A DNA stretch of 64,000 bases from Chitinophaga polysaccharea (GCF_007829335.1 NZ_VIWO01000005.1:496001-560000); one strand, 5' to 3'; counted from the stretch's first letter, positions 44,261-54,529 are shown. Made by a program: numbers and translations. Notes: a model not told the origin generated them from the letters alone.

Positions 44261-46951
44261 TTACTCCATGATAAAACCCGCTGGTCCAAACCCTTTCAGG
44301 CTATATTTAAACTTCCCGTTTATGATGGGTATTGCTTTCCCGTTTATGTCACCCCGCAATGTTACCGGTGTGGCTTTGTGGAAATGCTGATGCCCTGGTA
44401 AGGCAATGGTCACTTCTCCCGACGTTCCCGTCATTTCCCATAAACGTAGCAAGGTCCCTTTGTTTCCATCCGGATCAGCACCGAAAGCGGTCACCAATAT
44501 GCCTTTCCGGGAGAGTTCCACACCGCTTTGTTCCGCCGGTAAACGGTTAGTGCTATTTTCAGGTACTACTGTCTGCAATGGATACCGGGCTTCCAGGGCG
44601 GGAACAGTCATCCTTCCTTCTTTCGGCGTATGCTTATCAAACGTCCATATCCTCACGCGCGAGCTCCAGCTACCCGGATACCAGTAACGATAATTAGTAT
44701 TCCATTGGTTGTTGTATAAATTAACATACACCACCGGTTTCACAGGCACAAAATCGAGTGAGAATTTCCAGCAACCGGGCGTATCCAAACTAATAAGCGG
44801 ATGGTCGATAGGGCAAACCGCAATACCACTACCCGTCGCATCTGTGAGGACAACACCATCTCCCACTGAATACAGGTGTTTGTTGGCCCCTTTTAAGATA
44901 CCGTTTGCAGGATCCATGATTCCCAAAGGACGGTATACTTTAAAAACAGGGTCTTTGATATTGAACGGGAGCGCCAGCCAGTCGGCCTCCGGCCAGTTGT
45001 CCCTGGCCTTGTTAAGGATAGTCATCTCCATGTCTACATAGGGTTGGCCATCCATCAGGGTTACTGCCAGCTGCGATGCCGGCAGATGCCTGGCAGTGTC
45101 GGCCGGCATTTCCAGCAGGGCCGTTTGTTGTAGCCCGGTAACATGAATACTTATTTTTCCTCCTCCGGGAGATGCCATCCGATATTGGACTTCCTTTTCG
45201 GAAATCATGCCCGGCTTTTGTATACCCGGATGCAGCCAATCTCCTTTTTCGCCAAATACCTTCCATGCACGATGCTGCTGATATGCTTCCGTAAATCTTG
45301 CTGTTTGCTCATAGGTAAATCGCTCATTGCAGTACTGGCCTGTCTGGCAACCGGATATCCCCGCCGCCCAATCATGCCCGGTACGTTTATCGATCAGCGA
45401 TAGTATGGTACCGTTGTCGGCGTTAAATGTTATCTTATAGAATTGATTTTCGATGACGTTGCCGGATGGAGACTTTATTACCGGCTTATCCGGTATGGCG
45501 ACGGTGGTGTATCCGCCAGCCGGAATATTTTTCACCATTATGGATTGCCCGTTCACAGTGATCACTTCGCTCCGCCGCCAGGGCAAAGGATTGTAAACGA
45601 TAACGCTGTTGGAGGCGCATTTTACCGATCGTGCCAGCCATGACAGGTTTTCCTGTTTCAGGCAATTCGAAATACGGGATGCCTCCCGGATGTAACCGGT
45701 TTTATCATCCCAGGACGCTTCGAGATCAGCATATTTGGAAGATGGTAATTGCTTAAATGCATCGCCATACTGATCAACGGACGCCGAACCTCCCCAGGTA
45801 TGTTCTGCGTACAATGCCATCAGTTCGTAAGCCCTGGCTACCGAATCAGCAATAGATGCAGCCGGTAATCCCCAGATCTTCAATTGGGTATTCAGGGCTT
45901 CATCTGCTGCCAATAGCGGTGTTGATTCCCTCGACAATTTTGCGCCCCCGGGGTCACACATTACGCCGTGCACCCAGGTATCCGGCATTTCCGCTTTCAC
46001 TACCGGTAATTTCGGGTGTTCCGTCAACATAATGCGGGCAAAATCATCCATTGTTCCCACCCGTATTTTTACACCGGGCATCTTCTTCTTCGCTTCCTCA
46101 AACAATGCCTTCACCTCCTGTTCTTTAGGAGGGCCGCTATTATCCAGGGTGACAAAAATTGCCGGCCAAACTTTATATGGCCAATCTGCTGGTGGCAACA
46201 GGTTATGGCCCACAAAATGTTCTCCCTTTCCCCATTCGTGAGGCCAGCCCAGGCCGGTAGTTGTGCCATAAATGCTGGAATAAAAAGTCAGGATACGGGA
46301 GCCGTCCGGCCCTTCCCACCAGAAGAGCCCCGGTGTTTGCACAAACCCGCTCGGCCAGTTGCAGCCGATATGTAAAAATTTTACCCCCGCATTGGCTAAC
46401 ACCGTCGCCAACTCCCCGGAATGCGAAGGCATGTCTGTAACCTTTGCCGACTGTGGAAGTGGAAGATGGTATTGCCTGGTAAGTCGCGACGCAAAACCAA
46501 GTCCCCTCGTAATCACCTCCGGCTCACATACATCCGTTTCAATGGTAAAAGGCATCGCATGTGTAATAAACTTCCCCTTACTAAAGGCTTCATCCAGCTG
46601 CTTTCTTCGCTCCGCTGTCTGCCCCGGCCAGGGCTCCATTACTTTCGACATCACCCATCCGGGACAGGTCCATTTAAATTGCTGCTCGGGCGGAACAGAC
46701 CGTGACCCCTCCATGGTTTTGAGCGCACGGTCAATCATCTCAGTCCGGTAATACTGTACAATATCCTTTACGCGATGCGTATAACCGATGTCGAAATGCG
46801 TTTTAAAAACAACAATGATTTCTTTCACAGGTGTGCTGACAACCAGCTCCCCGGAATCGCCGTGATTCTTCGACGGGATTTGCCCGACTACATTTTTTGT
46901 TACCCAACATAATAGCGTCAGTGCAAGAAGTCTTATTCTGAATGTATGCAT
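44261..46951 (-). CDS. GH38/DUF5054-like secreted alpha-mannosidase
   Basis: This is an exported enzyme of 896 residues. The signal peptide (RLLALTLLCWVTKNVVG) is followed by the GH38-type zinc site His52-x-Asp54 (FKTHFDIGYTH). A candidate nucleophile Asp173 lies in VTDMPSHSG, with His177 as further ligand. The middle linker and C-terminal beta-sandwich (NQFYKITFNADNGTILSLID) match retaining alpha-mannosidases. It belongs to the DUF5054-like branch, so cleavage of alpha-mannosides is likely but untested. It has a paralogue at 51833-54508. The gene lies 236 bp after the porter and is followed by the small membrane protein. Confidence 0.85.
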   Translation of the reverse strand: MHTFRIRLLALTLLCWVTKNVVGQIPSKNHGDSGELVVSTPVKEIIVVFKTHFDIGYTHRVKDIVQYYRTEMIDRALKTMEGSRSVPPEQQFKWTCPGWVMSKVMEPWPGQTAERRKQLDEAFSKGKFITHAMPFTIETDVCEPEVITRGLGFASRLTRQYHLPLPQSAKVTDMPSHSGELATVLANAGVKFLHIGCNWPSGFVQTPGLFWWEGPDGSRILTFYSSIYGTTTGLGWPHEWGKGEHFVGHNLLPPADWPYKVWPAIFVTLDNSGPPKEQEVKALFEEAKKKMPGVKIRVGTMDDFARIMLTEHPKLPVVKAEMPDTWVHGVMCDPGGAKLSRESTPLLAADEALNTQLKIWGLPAASIADSVARAYELMALYAEHTWGGSASVDQYGDAFKQLPSSKYADLEASWDDKTGYIREASRISNCLKQENLSWLARSVKCASNSVIVYNPLPWRRSEVITVNGQSIMVKNIPAGGYTTVAIPDKPVIKSPSGNVIENQFYKITFNADNGTILSLIDKRTGHDWAAGISGCQTGQYCNERFTYEQTARFTEAYQQHRAWKVFGEKGDWLHPGIQKPGMISEKEVQYRMASPGGGKISIHVTGLQQTALLEMPADTARHLPASQLAVTLMDGQPYVDMEMTILNKARDNWPEADWLALPFNIKDPVFKVYRPLGIMDPANGILKGANKHLYSVGDGVVLTDATGSGIAVCPIDHPLISLDTPGCWKFSLDFVPVKPVVYVNLYNNQWNTNYRYWYPGSWSSRVRIWTFDKHTPKEGRMTVPALEARYPLQTVVPENSTNRLPAEQSGVELSRKGILVTAFGADPDGNKGTLLRLWEMTGTSGEVTIALPGHQHFHKATPVTLRGDINGKAIPIINGKFKYSLKGFGPAGFIME

Positions 46952-47187
46952 CGTTAGGATTTTTTATTTACCACACGGCAGTAAATGGCACAGCTATTCC
47001 TCCTCACTATATGCGTGGAATCTTTCCGTCTTATTAATATTTATTTCCGGCCAATAGCCCTCCTGTATTTCACCAATGCCCCGTATTTGCTTTTATCCGG
47101 GGTTCAAATGTTTTTTTTCGATAACGGGAATATTTGTTCATTCCTGGCTATGCTGGTTGCATTAAAAATCAGGTGATCAATATTATC

Positions 47188-48564
47188 CTAGACGAGCATT
47201 TTTTCAATCTCTTCCAGGCTCTTTCCTTTCGTTTCCATCAACTTACTTTTAGCATAGAAAAAAGACAGCAAACAGAAAAAGGAAAAGATAAAAAAGGTGA
47301 CCGCTATACCCAGGCCATCCCTCATTACAGGGAATAACAGGTTGACGAACCAATCCGATACCCACATGGTCATAATGCACACGGATACCGCGGTTCCGCG
47401 TATATGTGTAGGAAATATTTCCGTAGAAATAACAAACTTCAGGGGCCCCAGCGAAAGCGCAAAGAACAACAGAAACAGGATAATAGCCCCCAGCATTAAC
47501 CAACCCGTGACACCGTTCAAAAAACAAAAACCGGTGAGCAGCAATGCCAGTGCAGCAAACAAAGAACCATACAAGTATAGCGGACGACGGCCCCAGCTAT
47601 CTACTTTCAGGATGGCTACCACGGTAAACACCGTGTTGGCCAGCCCCAATATTACCTGGTAAAACAAGGCATCACTGGTAACAATACCCGCCGATTTCAT
47701 GATTGTAGGGCCATAGAAGATAATACCATTAATACCGCTGAGTTGCGAGAGGGCGGTGAGTATCGTAGCCAGCGCCAGTAATTTACTGAGCGGTAAACGT
47801 AGCAACTCAGAAAAACCACCCTGCTTCTGTGAAGCCACTTCCAGGATAGCTTTCAGTTCCACCGCTGCTTCCTGTTCACCGGTAGTTTTCAGTAACACAG
47901 CGTATGCCTCCTCTGTTCTTCCATATTGTACCAGCCAACGCGGACTTTCAGGGACGATCAACAATAACAAGGCAAACGCAGTGGCAGGTATCACCGCCAC
48001 GAGAAACATCCCGCGCCATACGTTTTCTATAAACAGCCAATGTAGCAGGCCCTCCCCGGCGCCAGTATGCGCGGCCGCATTCCTTTGTAAAAAAAGATTG
48101 CTTAAATAAGCGCATAATACGCCAATGGTAATAGCCAGCTGGTAAAAAGTAACCAATGCCCCGCGCTTATGCCCCGGTGCTATTTCCGAAATATAAAGCG
48201 GCGATACATTAGATGCCACCCCTACCGCCATACCTGCCATGATGCGAAAGAAAATCAATACGGCATAATCTTTTGAAAACGCAAACCCCACCGCGCTGAT
48301 GAGAAAAAGGAAAGCGGCGATAAATAACACCTTTCTCCTTCCTATCTTATCACTGAGATAACCGGAAAACGCTACGCCGCCAATACAACCCAACAACGCA
48401 CAGGAAACAAACAAGCCTTCCTGTGAAGAGGATAATCCATACTGTAACTTTACAGGCTCTATAATACCACTCACCACGGCCATATCAAAGCCAAAAAGAA
48501 AACCTCCCAACGCTGCAATGAGCGTAATGAATACAATAAACCGGCTATTTTTTGCCTGCGTCAT
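47188..48564 (-). CDS. MFS sugar porter (likely hexose/mannose)
   Basis: This is an inner-membrane sugar/proton symporter of 458 residues with twelve helices. Marks are LGGFLFGFDMAVVSGI, DKIGRRK, IVPESPRWLVQYGR, LSQLSGINGIIFYGP and the C-terminal KGKSLEEIEKML. It lies 44 bp after the ROK-PMI fusion gene and shares its operator-bearing promoter. Mannose released by the mannosidases would enter here and meet the kinase-isomerase encoded by the gene before it. It is only moderately like the porter at 30184-31587. Confidence 0.92.
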   Translation of the reverse strand: MTQAKNSRFIVFITLIAALGGFLFGFDMAVVSGIIEPVKLQYGLSSSQEGLFVSCALLGCIGGVAFSGYLSDKIGRRKVLFIAAFLFLISAVGFAFSKDYAVLIFFRIMAGMAVGVASNVSPLYISEIAPGHKRGALVTFYQLAITIGVLCAYLSNLFLQRNAAAHTGAGEGLLHWLFIENVWRGMFLVAVIPATAFALLLLIVPESPRWLVQYGRTEEAYAVLLKTTGEQEAAVELKAILEVASQKQGGFSELLRLPLSKLLALATILTALSQLSGINGIIFYGPTIMKSAGIVTSDALFYQVILGLANTVFTVVAILKVDSWGRRPLYLYGSLFAALALLLTGFCFLNGVTGWLMLGAIILFLLFFALSLGPLKFVISTEIFPTHIRGTAVSVCIMTMWVSDWFVNLLFPVMRDGLGIAVTFFIFSFFCLLSFFYAKSKLMETKGKSLEEIEKMLV

Positions 48565-48608
48565 AAATTTTGGTTGTCGGATGATGATTATATTTTCTTA
48601 CGCCTGTC

Positions 48609-51272
48609 TCAGCAATGATCATCTTTTACGTATGCCACTACTACAAATGCCTTTCCATTGCCCCGGTTGGTTACCTGGTAACTCCCAGCGGCTGCCGGCA
48701 CCACAAACGTTTCCGCATAGTGATAGTCCGCTGAATGACCATTGCTGTCAACCGAAATGCTTTCTCCTTCCACCAGCATACAGATGTGGCATTGATTATT
48801 AGTTGGAATACTGATGCTGCCGGTAAATTCATACCGGTAAACACAGTAAAAATGCTCCTCGTGCGTAGGCAGCTGTATTTTTCGGCCACCTTCCCATTCG
48901 GCTTCCACTACCGGGTGAGATATTAACTTCCTGGCCACATAATCCCCCTTCCTGTCGAAGTAAAGGTTGTTCATGGCATGTTCAATATTAATAGGCCGGG
49001 GCTGACCATTGAGCCCCAGGCGTTGCCAATCATACTGTTTAAACGTAAAAATATAAGGCGTGCTACTGATTTCCAACACCATATTGTTTTTCCCGGAAGC
49101 ATGTATGGTGCCGTTAGGAATCAGGAATAAATCATGCTTATTCGCAGGGAACTTTTGTACATATTTCTCTGCTTCCATTTCAACACCTGTTTGCTGTGCG
49201 TCCACTAGTGCCCTTTCAAACGTTTCCGGGTTTATGTCATCCTGGAAGCCCAGGTAAACAACTGCGTCGTCGTTACAATCGAGGATATAATAGGTTTCGT
49301 CCTGTGTAAAGTTTTCGCCGAAATGTTCTTTCGCATAGGCCGGCCTGGGATGACACTGAATAGAGAGATTACCGCCGTCGAAAGTATCGAGGAAATCAAA
49401 GCGGATAGGGAATTCGGTCCCAAACCTTTTCGCGGCCTTACCCAGTAGTTTGATATTATCTGCATATAGCAGGTAGTCAAAAGATACTTCGAGTAAATTA
49501 TTCTCTCCTTCCAGCACAATACCATTTTCGGGTGTAATCAACTCGAAAGACCAGGCATAATTAACTTCATCCTGGTTCAGTTGAGGAATATGTTGCTTCA
49601 TCCAATCGCCTCCCCATACACCGGCTTCAAACCAGGGCCGTGCCCGGAAAGGCTGTTCCAGCATCCGGCCTATCGCGTTGCGGAAGGCATCACCTTGCAT
49701 CCAGGTAATTTCATCAATACGCTGTTCATCAATAATATAATCAATTTGGGGAAGCAGTTTTGCTTTATGCTTGCTCAATACCGGCCAGTCAACGAAATAA
49801 AAACGTTTGTACATCTGCGTAGGCTCCGCTGCTTCACTGGCGCCGAGGTTGGTAATACTGCCCGCCCGCATGCGATATTGGATTTCATTTTTGGGTACAT
49901 CTGCATACAGCAGTTTGCCTTTTACACCGGCCAGTGCAGCGCCTGTTCCATAAACAATGCAGATATCCGCTGCGGGGTCGGGATGAATCAACTGCAATTT
50001 CTTTTCGTCAAAAAAATCCAGCAGTTCGCCGGTGTATCTTTTCCCGAATACAGGGTCGTCGCCATTGAGACTGCCCGCAATCATGGCATCTATTGTTGCC
50101 ACCGGCTTCTGGCAGGTGCTGATGTCGTACCAATATATTTTTTTATTTTCAATGCTCAATGCTCCCTGTAATTGTTCCCTGAAATGCTCCCACAATACGC
50201 CGCCATAGCCATCTATGACAATCACTTTTTCGTTGCGTATGGCTGTTGCCAGTGTAGCAAATCCCCTGTATACTTTTTCACTGGAAGAAAAGGAAGGATA
50301 GATATTATAAACTCCTGAATCGTCTGTTGATGCCGTTACGGGTAATAATCCCTGTGACGTTTTTCTCATTGTCTTATCGCTGTTTGAAAGTTTATTGTTG
50401 CCTGCCATTATAGCTGCGCCGGTAATAATGCAGTCTTCTGTATTGTTGCACAATACCATATTGATGGTATCGGCCATATGCCCTAATGCTGCTTTTAAAG
50501 AAGGGCCGAATGAGGAAAAGGCTCTGACAATATTGCCGCCGATCACCAGCTCATCACAATGAAACCGCTGCAGCCAGGGCAATAGAAAAGATCCCATATT
50601 TTTTCCATAGCGGCTCATCACCGCCTGTGCATCGGCCGTTCCACTCTCCACTAATTCTTTTACAGAAGAAATAGTTGATCCCGTGGTTTGTGCGTAGGTA
50701 TTTAATATCCACCGGGTAGAAAAATAATCGTCTGCCTTCGCATCGCAAAAATCCTGGTCATAGAAAGCGCCGGAAGCGGGAATATCTGGGTGCGCCTGTA
50801 ATAAAGCGCCATCCAGCATAAAAGCAGACCCGAATCCTGTACCCAATGTAATAAAAATGGTCCGCTTCCCTTTTAACCCATACAGTTGCCTGGCGCCGGC
50901 TGCAAAGCAATGCGCATCATTAAAAAAACTGAACTGGGTATGATGGAGACCGGTAAAATCTTTTATTGCCTGCCCTATATGCAGACCGAATGTTTTTTCA
51001 AACTTCCCTCCTACATTAGCGATGGCGCAAACGCCTTTCCCGTAGTCGAAAGGTCCCGGGAAGGCAATTCCGACTGCGGCTATATCGTTCTCTCCGGGAA
51101 GCAATTCTTTAATACAATTCCCTAAGGCAGCAATAACATTAGCGGCGCTGTCATGAGAATTGAGTCCTGTCCTCGTTTTCAGAACGGGCGCTCCGCTTGC
51201 ATTTTCGATCAGGGCAGCTGATATATGACTGCCTCCTACATCCATGCCTATTTTTCTACTTTCGGTTTTCAT
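48609..51272 (-). CDS. ROK-family sugar kinase fused to class I mannose-6-phosphate isomerase
   Basis: This is a predicted cytoplasmic bifunctional enzyme of 887 residues. Residues 1-290 form a ROK kinase: phosphate motif DVGGSH (11-16), catalytic Asp119 in FFNDA and TLGTGFGSA (142-150). The usual ROK zinc-binding CxCGxxGC motif is absent. Residues about 320-470 form an extra region (VIVIDGYGGVLWEHFREQLQ) like that preceding some Bacteroidota PMI enzymes. Residues about 475-887 are class I PMI with WFEAGVWGGDWM, the zinc-site motif IQCHP (His641), Glu659 and GTIHASG (His724), then a cupin-like tail. The two halves would turn mannose into fructose-6-phosphate in one chain. It leads the operon with the porter and lies between the two GH38 genes. 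Confidence 0.9.
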   Translation of the reverse strand: MKTESRKIGMDVGGSHISAALIENASGAPVLKTRTGLNSHDSAANVIAALGNCIKELLPGENDIAAVGIAFPGPFDYGKGVCAIANVGGKFEKTFGLHIGQAIKDFTGLHHTQFSFFNDAHCFAAGARQLYGLKGKRTIFITLGTGFGSAFMLDGALLQAHPDIPASGAFYDQDFCDAKADDYFSTRWILNTYAQTTGSTISSVKELVESGTADAQAVMSRYGKNMGSFLLPWLQRFHCDELVIGGNIVRAFSSFGPSLKAALGHMADTINMVLCNNTEDCIITGAAIMAGNNKLSNSDKTMRKTSQGLLPVTASTDDSGVYNIYPSFSSSEKVYRGFATLATAIRNEKVIVIDGYGGVLWEHFREQLQGALSIENKKIYWYDISTCQKPVATIDAMIAGSLNGDDPVFGKRYTGELLDFFDEKKLQLIHPDPAADICIVYGTGAALAGVKGKLLYADVPKNEIQYRMRAGSITNLGASEAAEPTQMYKRFYFVDWPVLSKHKAKLLPQIDYIIDEQRIDEITWMQGDAFRNAIGRMLEQPFRARPWFEAGVWGGDWMKQHIPQLNQDEVNYAWSFELITPENGIVLEGENNLLEVSFDYLLYADNIKLLGKAAKRFGTEFPIRFDFLDTFDGGNLSIQCHPRPAYAKEHFGENFTQDETYYILDCNDDAVVYLGFQDDINPETFERALVDAQQTGVEMEAEKYVQKFPANKHDLFLIPNGTIHASGKNNMVLEISSTPYIFTFKQYDWQRLGLNGQPRPINIEHAMNNLYFDRKGDYVARKLISHPVVEAEWEGGRKIQLPTHEEHFYCVYRYEFTGSISIPTNNQCHICMLVEGESISVDSNGHSADYHYAETFVVPAAAGSYQVTNRGNGKAFVVVAYVKDDHC

Positions 51273-51337
51273 CTTTCTCCGACCGATTAAATACTATATA
51301 ATAGGTAAACCATGTTGTTGCACAAAACGACATGTTT

Positions 51338-51376
51338 ATATGTACAAACATATTGCTAATATAATCATTTCCCAAA
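51338..51376 (-). promoter_or_regulatory. Promoter and operator of the ROK-PMI/porter operon
   Basis: On the minus strand TTTG (51376-51373), a 20-bp spacer and TATGTTTG (51352-51345) match the Bacteroidota -33/-7 consensus. The -7 box is contained in the 16-mer ATATGTACAAACATAT (51338-51353), which recurs exactly at 62650. An inverted repeat ATGTTT-N8-AAACAT (51332-51351) covers it, so a bound regulator would block the -7 region. Confidence 0.7.
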
Positions 51377-51621
51377 TAATTCCGTAAAATCATCATTTAA
51401 GTTCCCCGGCAAAAAATAAGGTTGGTTCGCTATGGCTTATGGACCGGAAATTTTTCAATGGACCCGCTCTATTACTGGCATCGACTGACGATCTGCCTGA
51501 GTACACCTCTTTTTTTAAAAGATACGGGGAAAACCAGCAATCAGCGTCCGTTCTAAAGTCACACAAGTGTATAATTTAGCTATTTTGTCAGCAACCGTTC
51601 ATCCAAAAAATCAAAAAAGTG

Positions 51622-51652
51622 TTGACAATATGTATATATGTACATACATTTG
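51622..51652 (+). promoter_or_regulatory. Promoter and operator of the GH38-GH92 operon
   Basis: TTG (51622-51624), a 20-bp spacer and TACATTTG (51645-51652) match the Bacteroidota promoter. The operator-like ATATGTACATACAT (51636-51649) overlaps the -7 box. The remaining parts of the 560-bp divergent gap (51273-51337, 51377-51621 and 51653-51832) show no gene. Confidence 0.7.
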
Positions 51653-51832
51653 AAAGATAATCAGGTAGCTACGTTATGAAGATGAAATGATTTTAAGCCT
51701 GTATCAAAAAGGGCAAACAACCAATATCACTAACAGCAACACGGAAAAGAGGTTACCGGCTGTCACATAAAACGTACCGCATACCGGGTCGCGCAACGAA
51801 CAGCAACATATCATCAGGCATTAAAAATTACT

Positions 51833-54508
51833 ATGGTGAAAAGCACAAAAATTGTACTACTACTGGCGGCTATGTGGGCGTCAACAGTCATGGCACAAGA
51901 ACAGAAAGAGCCACGTACCAACCCCAAAGTCACTGATATATGGGTCGTGTTTAAAACGCACTTCGACCTCGGTTTCACCGACTTACCGGAGAATGTATTC
52001 AAACGGTACCGGGAAGAAATGATGGACAACGCCTTAGCCGTTATCGAGAAAAGCGCCACACTTCCACCTGAAAAACATTTCGCCTGGACCGTTTCAGGCT
52101 GGCCGCTGCAGGCACAGATACTCGGCCCCCTGCAAACACCGGAACGAAGGGCCAGGATTGAAAAAGCCATCAAGACTGGCGCGCTGGTAGTACATGGTCT
52201 CCCTTTCACCACACATACAGAGTCGCTGGATGCCGAAGACCTCGTACGGGGTTTGGGCTATTCTTCCGCCATTGCCCGGAAATATGGGCTTCCAATGACG
52301 ATCAGTGCAAAGATGACGGATGTACCCAGCCATTCCTGGATAATGCCTACCCTATTACACCATGCAGGCATAAAATTCCTGCAACTGGGCTGTAACCCTG
52401 CCAGTCAATATCCACGGTTCCCGGAGCTGTTCTGGTGGGAAGGACCCGACGGATCAAAAATACTATGCAACTATACGCCACTCTATGGATCTGATATCAG
52501 ACCCACCGAAAACTGGCCATGCAAAAACTACCTCGCCATGCAAATGACCGGCGATAACCATGGTCCTCCCTCCGCACAGGAAATAGATAAGCTCCTGGCT
52601 TTTGCAGCGAAGGAAATGCCCGGCGTTAAGATACACTTTGGCACCCTGGACGACTTTACCAAAGCAGTACTGGCAGAGCATCCGGACCTACCCACAGTAA
52701 AAGGCGACTGTCCCGATACCTGGATCCATGGCATACAATCAAACCCTGAGGAAACTAAAATTGCCCGGAACATCCGTCCCCTCGAATCAGCACTCGATGC
52801 CCTGAACACGCAAATGAATCGCTGGGGCATACCAACAGCATCTGTTGCAGAGAAACTGGCAAAAGCTTATGAACAAAGTCTCCTCTATGGTGAGCATACC
52901 TGGGGGATGAACGCCGAATATGGCCCCCGCTATAGCTATGGCGACGACTGGAAAAAATGGATGAACGAAGCCGCCGCAGAACCCATTCCCGAAAACGGGA
53001 ATTATGCGAATCTGAAAAACAGCGACGCACACAACACTTCCATCGGCAGCAAAAGAAAATGGCTGCATTCCTACGATGAAAAACGCCAATACATCCGCAA
53101 TACAAACGATATCGTAGGCACCACCCTGTCTCAACGACTGGACCAGCTGGCAGCTGCTATCAATAAAAAAGGAAAGCGCGTAGTAGTATACAATCCACTC
53201 CCCTGGAAAAGATCGGGCATGATTGAAGATCCCTGGAGCAAGGGCCGTTATTACTACCTCCCCGATATCCCCGCCTCCGGCTACATGGCCTATTCACCCG
53301 ATGAGCTCACAACATCGAACGTTACCCACAGCGAACAACCGGCATTTAGTACGCCCTATTTCAATGTAACGTTTGACCTGACCAAAGGTGGTATCTCCTC
53401 ACTGGTGGAAAAATCAACCGGCCGCGAATTAGTTGACAAATCCTCCCCGTACGTGATGGGCCAGTTTTTACACGAACGCTTCAGCACCAATGAGGTCAAC
53501 AAATGGTTCAACGCCTACAGCAGGATAAAAGATGGTTGGGGACTAAACGATCTTGGGAAACCCGGGATGCTCAACACCCCCTACCTGGCATTTACACCTG
53601 ACAAATGGAAAATTGATGTTGCCCGTACCGATATCGTAGATATTGTTACGCTCACCGCTGTAGCAACAGCTGGCTATGCCCAACGGTATACCCTCACGTT
53701 TACGTTCCCACGAAATACTGCCTATGTGGATGTAGCATGGACCGTTACGGATAAAACACCGGATAAGCAACCCGAAGGAGGATGGCTTTGCTTTCCGTTC
53801 AACGTGCAACAACCTACCTTTACCATCGGTCGCCCCGGAGGCGCCGTCAACCCGGCTACAGATATTATTCCGGGCTGCAACAGGTACCTGATGGCGGTAA
53901 CTTCCGGTGTAGCCATAACACAGCCCGATCAATCCGGGATCGCATTAGCGTCTGCAGATGCGCCCCTGATCAGCCCGGGCCAACCCGGCTTGTGGAAATG
54001 GGACATGGATTATATTCCCAAAACACCCGCTGTATTTGTCAATCTCTATAACAACATGTGGAACACCAACTTCCGGTTATGGCAAGACGGCTCCTGGAGC
54101 GAAAGTGTACGTATCTGGCCGGTGGATAAAGGCGCCTCAACAGTGCCCAACCTGGTACAACATTCCTGGGAAACCCGTCTGCCATTACTCACTGGCGTAG
54201 CAGAAGGAGAAGCAGGGAAATTACCGGCAAAGCAAAGTGGCATCGCTGTTTCCCGGACCGGCATACTAGTAACTGCCTTTGGTGAAAACCCCGACGGCAA
54301 CGGCACCATCTTACGGTTATGGGAACAAGCCGGTATTTCCGGCAACTGTAAAGTAAAATTCAATAGCCCAAAAACGATCAAATCAGTGATACCAATTGAT
54401 TTGCGCGGCAATAAAACAGGTCCGGCGATGGCGGTGAAGAACGGGGCGTTTGACTTTCACCTTGGTAAATATTCGCCGGCATCATTCCAGCTTGTTTACC
54501 AGGACTAA
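51833..54508 (+). CDS. GH38/DUF5054-like secreted alpha-mannosidase, second copy
   Basis: This is an exported enzyme of 891 residues with signal peptide IVLLLAAMWASTVMAQ. The zinc motif is His43-x-Asp45 (FKTHFDLGFTD); Asp163 and His167 lie in MTDVPSHSW. The C-terminal half has the GH38 beta-sandwich (YFNVTFDLTKGGISSLVEKS). It shares layout and many motifs with the enzyme at 44261-46951 (both keep KTHFD and PSHS) but is clearly diverged, so the two may differ in linkage or aglycone. It precedes a GH92 gene by 22 bp and starts a mannoside-degrading operon. Confidence 0.86.
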   Translation: MVKSTKIVLLLAAMWASTVMAQEQKEPRTNPKVTDIWVVFKTHFDLGFTDLPENVFKRYREEMMDNALAVIEKSATLPPEKHFAWTVSGWPLQAQILGPLQTPERRARIEKAIKTGALVVHGLPFTTHTESLDAEDLVRGLGYSSAIARKYGLPMTISAKMTDVPSHSWIMPTLLHHAGIKFLQLGCNPASQYPRFPELFWWEGPDGSKILCNYTPLYGSDIRPTENWPCKNYLAMQMTGDNHGPPSAQEIDKLLAFAAKEMPGVKIHFGTLDDFTKAVLAEHPDLPTVKGDCPDTWIHGIQSNPEETKIARNIRPLESALDALNTQMNRWGIPTASVAEKLAKAYEQSLLYGEHTWGMNAEYGPRYSYGDDWKKWMNEAAAEPIPENGNYANLKNSDAHNTSIGSKRKWLHSYDEKRQYIRNTNDIVGTTLSQRLDQLAAAINKKGKRVVVYNPLPWKRSGMIEDPWSKGRYYYLPDIPASGYMAYSPDELTTSNVTHSEQPAFSTPYFNVTFDLTKGGISSLVEKSTGRELVDKSSPYVMGQFLHERFSTNEVNKWFNAYSRIKDGWGLNDLGKPGMLNTPYLAFTPDKWKIDVARTDIVDIVTLTAVATAGYAQRYTLTFTFPRNTAYVDVAWTVTDKTPDKQPEGGWLCFPFNVQQPTFTIGRPGGAVNPATDIIPGCNRYLMAVTSGVAITQPDQSGIALASADAPLISPGQPGLWKWDMDYIPKTPAVFVNLYNNMWNTNFRLWQDGSWSESVRIWPVDKGASTVPNLVQHSWETRLPLLTGVAEGEAGKLPAKQSGIAVSRTGILVTAFGENPDGNGTILRLWEQAGISGNCKVKFNSPKTIKSVIPIDLRGNKTGPAMAVKNGAFDFHLGKYSPASFQLVYQD

Positions 54509-54529
54509 TAGCATTCAATTTTTACAACA

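Noticed and set aside
47090-47110. Weak hairpin CCCCG / CGGGG in the gap before the GH38 gene
   Set aside because: The stem is only 5 bp with a long A/T loop and no T run, so it is not called a terminator.
49581-50171. A 196-residue plus-strand open frame
   Set aside because: It is antisense to the ROK-PMI fusion gene, whose frame is strongly supported.
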